NCBI GenBank assembly: GCA_002403895.1
Contig: DHIQ01000208.1
Location: forward strand, 6,199-25,922
Direction of reading: 5' to 3'
DNA length: 19,724 nucleotides
From: Candidatus Neomicrothrix sp. UBA4742
GTDB lineage: Bacteria; Actinomycetota; Acidimicrobiia; Acidimicrobiales; Acidimicrobilacustridaceae
Part shown: positions 1-5,594 of the stretch, one piece after another
How positions within the stretch are numbered: position 1 is the stretch's first letter
Layout: each line of letters opens with the position of its first letter
Position numbers and translations under genes: made by a program
The notes under the pieces: model-generated
Database searches by the model: none
Seen by the model: only the letters and a program-made list of their open reading frames with translations
What the model was told of the DNA's origin: nothing

Positions 1-264
1 AACTTCAACGATCCCTCGCAGGGCCCGGCCGTGCTGGTCCGGCTCGCCCAGGACAAGGTCGCCGCGTACAGCCGCGTCTGCACCCACGCGGGCTGCCTGG
101 TCGAATACGACCAGCGCGCGAAGCTGCTGTTCTGCCCCTGCCACGGCGCGGAGTTCGACCCGTCTCAGCATGCCCAGCCGATCGCCGGCCCGGCGCCCAC
201 GCCGCTCCCCGCGATCCCGGTCACCGTGGACGCTTCCACTGGCCAGGTCGTGGCCACCGCCTGA
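1..264 (+). CDS. Rieske [2Fe-2S] protein, C-terminal part (5' end outside window)
   Basis: This is the last 87 residues of an open frame that enters from the left edge. It shows both Rieske boxes: CTHAGC (Cys-x-His-x-Gly-Cys) and CPCHGAEF (Cys-x-x-His), which supply two Cys and two His to a [2Fe-2S] cluster and the two extra Cys of the stabilising disulfide. After box 2 comes the usual beta-strand tail with a proline-rich PIAGPAPTPLPA segment. The domain transfers single electrons. Whether it belongs to a quinol oxidase, an oxidoreductase small subunit or a stand-alone electron carrier cannot be decided, because the N-terminus (signal or anchor) is missing. It is distinct from the complete Rieske gene at 4463-5062 and converges with the cupredoxin gene. 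The stop is TGA at 262-264. The family call is firm; the specific role is not known. Confidence 0.9.
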   Translation, partial: NFNDPSQGPAVLVRLAQDKVAAYSRVCTHAGCLVEYDQRAKLLFCPCHGAEFDPSQHAQPIAGPAPTPLPAIPVTVDASTGQVVATA

Positions 265-288
265 GTGGGTGAGGTCGGTCGCCGAACC

Positions 289-732
289 TCAGTCGGTGAC
301 CGTCATCGTGCCCTTCATGCCGAAGCTGACGTGGAACCGGCAGATGAACTGGTAGGTACCGGGCGACAGGTCGATCTTCACGTTCTGGGGCTGGCCGGGT
401 TGGTTCACCACGTCGATGTTCTTCCCCACGACCGTGAACGTGTGCGCCACGAGCCCGACGTTGCTGACGGTGATCTCGCTCCCCTCCTTCACCGAGAAGG
501 TCGCCGGCGCGAAGACGAGCGCGCCCCCCGCCCCTTGCTGGACCGTGAGGACCCCGGGCGACAGGGACGGGGATGCGGGAGGCGGGGTCGTGGCGGCCGG
601 CGAGGACGTTGTCGCCCCCGGCGTGGTGGGAGGGGCGGTACTCGGCGAGCTCTTCCCGCAGGCCGCGCCCAGCAAGGCCACGGTAACGGCCAGGCCGGCC
701 ATCGACTTCGTCATGTGCGATCGGTGTCCCAT
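289..732 (-). CDS. Cupredoxin (plastocyanin-like) lipoprotein
   Basis: A predicted exported blue-copper electron carrier of 147 aa. The N-terminus has a hydrophobic signal core (about residues 11-24) ending in LGAAC-GKS, a slightly non-ideal lipobox with Cys25 as the probable lipidated residue. A Thr/Pro/Ser-rich tether (about 29-60) then leads to a cupredoxin beta-sandwich. Type-1 copper ligands are visible as His97 (VAHTF) and the C-terminal loop CRFHVSFGM with Cys131, His134 and Met139. I chose the ATG at 732 because AGAGGAG lies about 11 nt upstream; an ATG at 714 and one further upstream at 780 are alternatives. It sits tail to tail with the Rieske fragment and next to the cytochrome b operon. 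An acceptor role for electrons from the Rieske/cytochrome b complex is inference from position. Confidence 0.87.
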   Translation of the reverse strand: MGHRSHMTKSMAGLAVTVALLGAACGKSSPSTAPPTTPGATTSSPAATTPPPASPSLSPGVLTVQQGAGGALVFAPATFSVKEGSEITVSNVGLVAHTFTVVGKNIDVVNQPGQPQNVKIDLSPGTYQFICRFHVSFGMKGTMTVTD

Positions 733-989
733 GGCTCTTCGATCTCCTCTCATGGTGGCGGACTGTCGTATCGATCCCACAGGGATACGAGCCGGACGGC
801 TCGGCGGACTGCAAGCGGAGCCCTGGACCCCGTCATGGGGCCGAAGGTCCGGCTGTTGCGGGGCCGTTCGGCAGGACCGCGACTCGCCAGGCTAGCGCAC
901 ACTCCGCTAATCGATCCGCGGGGACGAACCAGCCTGCTGGAACTTCCCCGTGGAAGCTGGCAGACTCCGTTGGGACCACTGGGGGGTTC

Positions 990-1247
990 GTGGACGCGAC
1001 TCGGAACGCGAAGGACAACCCTGATCCGCGGAGCGCGGAGTCCTGGGGCCGAGCCAGCTGGAAGGCCGGGCTCACCCTGGTGCTCGCGTGGGCCGGTTTC
1101 CTGTTCGTGCCGAACCGGTTGCTTGCCTACCTCACGACGCATGTCACGCCTCACGCGCGGGACGCTCTGGTCACCGCCTGGGTGATCGTCTTCTTCGTGG
1201 CCCTCTCGTGGCTCTTCGTCGGCCTGCAGAAGGGGCGGAGGCGGTAG
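990..1247 (+). CDS. Small two-helix membrane protein of unknown function
   Basis: An 85-aa protein starting at GTG, with a G-rich tract immediately upstream. A charged N-terminus is followed by two hydrophobic segments, about residues 27-47 (ending AYLTTHV) and 58-78 (VTAWVIVFFVALSWLFVGL), and a basic tail GRRR that suggests an inside C-terminus. No family is recognised. It ends in TAG four bases before the GTG of the FAD/iron-sulfur oxidoreductase, so it very probably belongs to the same transcript as the cytochrome b complex. It could be a small accessory or anchoring subunit. That role is only an inference from position and topology. Confidence 0.62.
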   Translation: MDATRNAKDNPDPRSAESWGRASWKAGLTLVLAWAGFLFVPNRLLAYLTTHVTPHARDALVTAWVIVFFVALSWLFVGLQKGRRR

Positions 1248-1251
1248 CCCG

Positions 1252-3102
1252 GTGCGGTTCGAGACGACGACCGCCGGTGCCGGATGGCTCGACGAGAACG
1301 TACCCTGCACCCGCGCCTGCCCGGTGCTCACCACCGCCGGGCGCTACGTCAGCGCGATCGCGGCCGGCGATGACGACCTGGCCTACCTCACCGCCAGGAT
1401 GCCCAACCCGTTCCCGTCGATCTGCGGCCGTGTGTGCGCGGCGCCGTGCGAACTGGCCTGCCGGCGTGGGGTCATCGACGAGCCGATCGCCATCCGGGCC
1501 CTGAAGCGCTTCGCCTGCGAGCACGCGGGAGTGGAGAGCGACGAAGGCGACCGGATGTGGCGACGGGCCGTCCGGATCATGCCCGGGCGGGGCGAGCGCG
1601 TCGCGGTGATCGGCGCCGGCCCTGCCGGCCTGGCCTGCGCCCACGACCTGGCGGCCTTCGGCTACCGCCCGGTGGTCTTCGAGGGGCAGGATCGACCTGG
1701 CGGCATGATGGTGCTGGGGATCCCGCCCTACCGGCTTCGCCGGGACGTGATGGAAGGGGAGATCCAGGCGATCCTCGACCTGGGCGTGGAGCTTCGAACC
1801 GGCCTGCGTCTGGGCCGCGACTTCTCGCTCGCCTCGCTCCGGGCCGACGGCTTCGACGCGGTTTTCGTCGGCGTGGGCGCGCTTCGCAGCCGAGACCTCA
1901 CCATCCCCGGGATCCAACTGGACGGGGTGTTGAAGGCCGTGGATTTCCTGATCAACGCGAACCTCGGGTACCGCGTCGAGCTGGGGGACCGGGTCCTGGT
2001 CATCGGGGGCGGGAACGTGGCCCTCGACGCGGCCCGCTCGGCCCTCCGGGAGCTGGCGGCGGGCAGGCGCCAGCCCCAGGACCGGCCCGAGTCGAACATG
2101 GACGGCGCGGATGCCGCGGCCACGGCAGCGTTCGACGCGGCGCGGGTGGCCAAGCGACTGGGAGCGCGCCAGGTGCAGGTGGTCTCCCTCGAGGCGCGGA
2201 GCGAGATGCCCGCGCACGAGTACGAGATCGAGGAGGCGGAGAAGGAACACATCGAGTTCATCCATCGGCAGGGTCCCAAGCGGATCGTCGGGGAGCATCG
2301 GGTGGAGGGGCTCGAAACGCTTCGGGTCTCGTCGGTGTTCGACACCGACGGCCGGTTCAACCCCCGGTTCGTGGAGGGAACCGAATCCGTGATCCCGTGC
2401 GACTCGGTCATCCTGGCCATCGGCCAGGCCCCCGACCTGTCGTGGCTCCAGCCCGATGACGGGGTCGAGGTCAGCCCGCGGGGGACCATCGCTGTCGACC
2501 GGGAGTCGCTGGCCACCTCGGCTCCGGGGATCTACTCGGGCGGCGACGTGGCGTTCGGGCCGCGGAACCTCATCGACGCCATCGGGGACGGCCGGCGGGC
2601 CGCCGCGTCGATCCACCGGTTCCTCGCGGGCGAGGCGCCGCCCGCTCCGGCGCCCACCCGGGTCGGCAGGACGATCCCGCTGCAGGTGGTGAACCGCCCG
2701 GTCCTCGGGTACGACGCGGTGCCCCGCGTGGAGATCCCCACGGTCTCCACCGAGCGAAGGATCGGCGTGCCCGAGATCGAGCTCGGCTACACCGAGGCGC
2801 AGGCGAGGCTCGAATCCGCCCGGTGCCTACAGTGCTTCCTCAACATCTGGCTGGACGTCGACCTGTGCATCCTGTGCGGTGGCTGCGTGGACATCTGCCC
2901 GGAGCACTGCATCCGGATCCTGCCGATGGAGGAGGTCACCAGCGAGCCACAGCCGGAACCGGCCAGCGCGCTGATCCTGCAGGAGGAGCGCTGCATCCGG
3001 TGCGGGCTGTGCATCGAACGCTGCCCCACCGACGCGCTTTCCATGGTCGAGTGGTCGGAGGCCTCCACCGGGCTGCTCGAGATCGAACCGGCGTTCTCAT
3101 GA
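1252..3102 (+). CDS. GltD-like FAD/NAD(P)H oxidoreductase with N-terminal Fe-S domain and C-terminal 2x[4Fe-4S] ferredoxin domain
   Basis: A 616-aa electron-transfer flavoprotein. Residues 1-100 are a Fer4_20 domain as in glutamate synthase small subunit and dihydropyrimidine dehydrogenase, with Cys19, 23, 58, 62, 66 and 70 (ICGRVCAAPCELACRRG). An FAD Rossmann motif GAGPAGL lies at 121-127, an NAD(P)H motif GGGNVALD at 252-259, and the second FAD motif SGGDV at 429-433. The C-terminus adds two ferredoxin clusters: Cys539/542/545/549 and Cys581/584/587/591. The GTG start is four bases after the preceding gene, with GGGGCGGAGG upstream. The enzyme should shuttle electrons between NAD(P)H and Fe-S carriers. 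Its place directly before split cytochrome b, Rieske and cytochrome c suggests a role as an added module of that complex. Glutamate synthase function is unlikely because no large subunit is nearby. Confidence 0.9.
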   Translation: MRFETTTAGAGWLDENVPCTRACPVLTTAGRYVSAIAAGDDDLAYLTARMPNPFPSICGRVCAAPCELACRRGVIDEPIAIRALKRFACEHAGVESDEGDRMWRRAVRIMPGRGERVAVIGAGPAGLACAHDLAAFGYRPVVFEGQDRPGGMMVLGIPPYRLRRDVMEGEIQAILDLGVELRTGLRLGRDFSLASLRADGFDAVFVGVGALRSRDLTIPGIQLDGVLKAVDFLINANLGYRVELGDRVLVIGGGNVALDAARSALRELAAGRRQPQDRPESNMDGADAAATAAFDAARVAKRLGARQVQVVSLEARSEMPAHEYEIEEAEKEHIEFIHRQGPKRIVGEHRVEGLETLRVSSVFDTDGRFNPRFVEGTESVIPCDSVILAIGQAPDLSWLQPDDGVEVSPRGTIAVDRESLATSAPGIYSGGDVAFGPRNLIDAIGDGRRAAASIHRFLAGEAPPAPAPTRVGRTIPLQVVNRPVLGYDAVPRVEIPTVSTERRIGVPEIELGYTEAQARLESARCLQCFLNIWLDVDLCILCGGCVDICPEHCIRILPMEEVTSEPQPEPASALILQEERCIRCGLCIERCPTDALSMVEWSEASTGLLEIEPAFS

Positions 3103-3112
3103 AGGGGTAGGG

Positions 3113-3955
3113 ATGGCCGACCAGATTCGACCGCGGAGCCGCCTCAGGGACAATGCGCTGTTCCAGGCCGTGTTCACCCCACGGGAGCGATTCCGCCAGA
3201 GCGAGCTCTACCGGTCGGCGATCCGGCACCCACGCCCGGACACGCCCCGCGGCCGGGCCATGACCTCCTTCCACAACTTCTTCCTGCACATCTATCCGGT
3301 CAAGGTTCCTCGCAAGGTCCTGAGCTGGCGGTCGACGCTCCGGCTCGGGTTCATCGCCACGGTGCTGTACCTGATCCTGTTCGTCTCCGGGATGTACCTG
3401 ATGTTCTTCTACCACCCGGCGGTACCGCAGGCGTACTTCGACATGCACAACCTCAGCACGGGGGTCGCGTTCGGGCAGTTCGTCCGGAACATCCACCGGT
3501 GGTCGGCCCACCTCATGGTCGTGGTTGTGGTGCTGCACCTGATGCGCGTGTTCTACGCGGGCGCGTACAAGGCGCCCCGCCAGTTCAACTGGCTGATCGG
3601 CCTGGCCCTGCTGCTGACCACGCTGGGGCTCTCGTTCACCGGCTACCTGCTGCCGTGGGATCAGCTCTCGTTCTGGGCGATCACGGTCGGGACGAACATC
3701 GCCGGATACGTGCCGATCCTCGGCGACCACGCCCGCCAGATCCTGCTCGGCGGTCCCGACGTGGGAGGCAGCGCCCTCCTCCGTTTCTACGTGCTGCACA
3801 TCTACTTCCTGCCGGCCCTGATGGTGCTCCTGATCTGCATCCACATCTGGCGGGTCCGCAAGGACGGGTTCGCGGTCGCCGATCGCGATGAGGGGACGGC
3901 GACCGTGTTCGAGCCCGAGCCCAAGGCGAAGGAGGAGGTCCCGGTCGATGCCTGA
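3113..3955 (+). CDS. Cytochrome b, N-terminal (b6-type) subunit
   Basis: A 280-aa, four-helix di-heme cytochrome b of a Rieske/cytochrome b complex. It carries quinol electrons across the membrane between the Qo and Qi sites. Helix B ligands are His128 (NIHRWSAH) and His142 (VLHLMRV), 14 apart. Helix D ligands are His229 (YVLHIYF) and His244 (CIHIWRVRK), 15 apart, which is the spacing of b6-type rather than bc1-type proteins. PWDQ is at 181-184. No Cys occurs where cytochrome b6 binds its extra covalent heme. An unusually long soluble N-terminus (about 70 aa) and an acidic tail frame the domain. AAGGGGTAGG lies just before the ATG. The gene overlaps the next by 8 bases. Usual symbols would be petB- or qcrB-like, but I do not assign one. 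Confidence 0.95.
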   Translation: MADQIRPRSRLRDNALFQAVFTPRERFRQSELYRSAIRHPRPDTPRGRAMTSFHNFFLHIYPVKVPRKVLSWRSTLRLGFIATVLYLILFVSGMYLMFFYHPAVPQAYFDMHNLSTGVAFGQFVRNIHRWSAHLMVVVVVLHLMRVFYAGAYKAPRQFNWLIGLALLLTTLGLSFTGYLLPWDQLSFWAITVGTNIAGYVPILGDHARQILLGGPDVGGSALLRFYVLHIYFLPALMVLLICIHIWRVRKDGFAVADRDEGTATVFEPEPKAKEEVPVDA

Positions 3956-4457
3956 GGACGTGAAGCCGGAGCGCCACCGGCTCCTGGGCGTGGTGCCCCG
4001 TGAGCTCGAGGTCCGGAGGAAGCAGGAGCCCGAGGACACGGTCTTCACGTGGCCGCACTTCCTGGTCCGCCACGCCGTGGTGGCCGGGGCGACGATCGCG
4101 GTCGTCTTCCTCCTGGCCATCGCGTTCAACGCGCCGCTGAAGGACATGGCGAACCCGAACCTTACCCCGCCGGTGGCCAAGGCGCCCTGGTACTTCGCCG
4201 GCCTCCAGGAACTCCTTTCCCACGTCCACCCGATGGTGGCTGGCATCCTGGCTCCGGGGATGGTGATCCTGTTCTTGGTCGCGCTCCCCTTTCTGGACCG
4301 GGCCAAGGGCTGGCGGATCCGCGACCGCAAGATGCTGGTGATCGCGTTCACGGTCCTGATCGCCGTGGGCTTCGTCCTGACGCTGATCGGCGCGCTGTTC
4401 CGGGGACCGGAATGGACGTGGGTGTGGCCCTGGAAGCACCTCTACCTGGAGCTCTGA
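3948..4457 (+). CDS. Cytochrome b, C-terminal (subunit IV-like) subunit
   Basis: A 169-aa partner of the preceding cytochrome b subunit, with three hydrophobic helices at about 42-62, 96-114 and 128-150. The loop NLTPPVAKAPWYFAGLQELL (about 71-90) is the Qo-site region. The usual PEWY motif appears as APWY, so the conserved glutamate is absent. The C-terminus FRGPEWTWVWPW is typical of split cytochrome b proteins in bacteria using menaquinone-type quinols. The ATG at 3948 is chosen because AAGGAGGAGG lies 7-10 bases upstream and because it gives an 8-base overlap that would couple translation to the b6 subunit. An upstream in-frame start at 3888 would add only an Arg-rich out-of-frame shadow of the neighbour. 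Confidence 0.93.
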   Translation: MPEDVKPERHRLLGVVPRELEVRRKQEPEDTVFTWPHFLVRHAVVAGATIAVVFLLAIAFNAPLKDMANPNLTPPVAKAPWYFAGLQELLSHVHPMVAGILAPGMVILFLVALPFLDRAKGWRIRDRKMLVIAFTVLIAVGFVLTLIGALFRGPEWTWVWPWKHLYLEL

Positions 4458-4462
4458 TCGAC

Positions 4463-5062
4463 GTGGCCGACGACGAGAAGACCGCGCACGAAACACCCGC
4501 TGCCGCCGAAGGGGTCGGCCGCCGCCGGTTCCTCGGCTACGCGTGGAAGGGACTAGCCGCCGGGCTGGCCATCGAGGCCGGGTGGACCACGTACGACATC
4601 CTGAACCCGCAACCATCCGGGGCCTTCGGGGGGATCGTGGCGGCCGGCAGCGTGTCGGACTACCCGGCCGGCGCGGTCAAGTACTTCCAGGACGGCCGGT
4701 TCTACGTGGCCTCCTCCGACGGGGCGCTGGTGGCGCTGTACCAGAAGTGCCCGCACCTCGGATGCCGGGTCCCGTTCTGCGAGAGCTCCGGGCGGTTCGA
4801 ATGCCCCTGCCACGGCAGCATCTACAACATCCGCGGCGAGTACATCGAAGGTCCCGCGCCCAGAGGGATGGACCGGTTCCCTCTGAAGATCGATGGGGAT
4901 CGGGTGCTGGTGGATACGGCCTCCGTGGTCGAGGGACTCCCACACGGCGCACATTCGGTGTCGAGCGAGCCGAAGGGTCCCTCGTGCATCGCCTCGAAGG
5001 CCGCCGCGAGCGCGGCCGGCCCGAAGGGCTCTTCGACCGAGAAGGAGAGTGCGAACGGATGA
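4463..5062 (+). CDS. Rieske iron-sulfur subunit of the cytochrome b complex (Tat-type N-terminus)
   Basis: A 199-aa Rieske protein. GRRRFLGYAWKG (19-30) followed by a hydrophobic segment is a twin-arginine motif plus an uncleaved membrane anchor, the usual targeting for this subunit. Box 1 is CPHLGC (Cys96, His98, Cys101) and box 2 is CPCHGS (Cys114, Cys116, His117). Cluster ligands are Cys96, His98, Cys114 and His117; Cys101/Cys116 form the family disulfide. About 40 residues after the Rieske fold are low-complexity Ala/Ser/Gly/Lys and of unknown use. The GTG at 4463 was chosen: it has GGAG 11 bases upstream and starts 5 bases after the preceding stop. The gene overlaps the cytochrome c gene (ATGA). 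It accepts electrons from quinol at the Qo site and passes them to the cytochrome c. Confidence 0.94.
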   Translation: MADDEKTAHETPAAAEGVGRRRFLGYAWKGLAAGLAIEAGWTTYDILNPQPSGAFGGIVAAGSVSDYPAGAVKYFQDGRFYVASSDGALVALYQKCPHLGCRVPFCESSGRFECPCHGSIYNIRGEYIEGPAPRGMDRFPLKIDGDRVLVDTASVVEGLPHGAHSVSSEPKGPSCIASKAAASAAGPKGSSTEKESANG

Positions 5063-5535
5063 GCGCTCCTCCGCGGCCGGCGATCCACGAGGATGCCGCC
5101 CTGCAACACAGCCTCGTTCGGTGGCAGGCGGCGGGGGTCGTGGTGTTCCTCATCCTCGTGGCCTCGTTCCCGCTGTACAAGGCGGCGGAGGGACCGCGGC
5201 GGGAGCGGGCCCTGATCGCCCGAGATCAGGCTCTGGTCACTACCGGCCGGCAGCTGTGGAGGCTGGACTGCGCGTCCTGCCACGGCGACAACGGCCAGGG
5301 AGGCGTGGGGCCCGCCCTTCGCTCGCAGCAGTTCCTCACCGGGATCACCGACGAGCAGATGCACCGGATCGTGTCGGCCGGTATCACCGGGACCGCCATG
5401 CCGGCATGGTCCGACGAGTTCGGCGGACCCCTGACGGACGACCAGATCGCCGCCATCGTGGCCTACGTGCGGTCCTGGCAGAAAGGCGCGCCCAGCGTGC
5501 CGAACTGGCGGAACCCGCAGGGCTCGGGAGGGTGA
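5059..5535 (+). CDS. Membrane-anchored monoheme cytochrome c
   Basis: A 158-aa protein with one N-terminal transmembrane segment (about 24-41) and a class-I cytochrome c domain. The heme-binding motif is CASCH (71-75) and the likely distal ligand is Met114 in GTAMPAW. PLTDDQIAAIVAYVRSW is the typical C-terminal helix. Start codon and preceding stop overlap as ATGA, with GAAGGAGAG upstream, so translation is probably coupled to the Rieske subunit. As the last gene of the operon it is the probable electron exit of the complex toward a terminal oxidase or the nearby cupredoxin. No convincing hairpin-plus-T terminator is visible in the 59 bases between it and the convergent permease gene. Confidence 0.93.
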   Translation: MSAPPRPAIHEDAALQHSLVRWQAAGVVVFLILVASFPLYKAAEGPRRERALIARDQALVTTGRQLWRLDCASCHGDNGQGGVGPALRSQQFLTGITDEQMHRIVSAGITGTAMPAWSDEFGGPLTDDQIAAIVAYVRSWQKGAPSVPNWRNPQGSGG

Positions 5536-5594
5536 CGGCGACCGCCGCAACGCACTGATCCAGGCCTACCGCCGGGAAGGGGCTCTCGGCCGAG

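Noticed and set aside
774..786. ATCCCACAGGGAT inverted repeat upstream of the cupredoxin gene as a possible operator.
   Set aside because: Only 5-bp arms, no recognisable promoter around it and no regulator gene nearby. The 257-base gap 733-989 otherwise shows nothing I can support.
1171..2616. Long open frame on the - strand opposite the FAD oxidoreductase, and similar long antisense frames at 2936-4351, 3681-4616, 6595-8244 and 13928-15217.
   Set aside because: All lie opposite genes with clear motifs, have Arg/Pro/Gly-rich composition without domains, and are the expected effect of high GC in the third codon position.
5536..5594. Search for a bidirectional terminator between cytochrome c and the permease, including the palindrome CTCGGCCGAG.
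   Set aside because: The palindrome is short and there is no T-run on either strand, so it cannot be called an intrinsic terminator.
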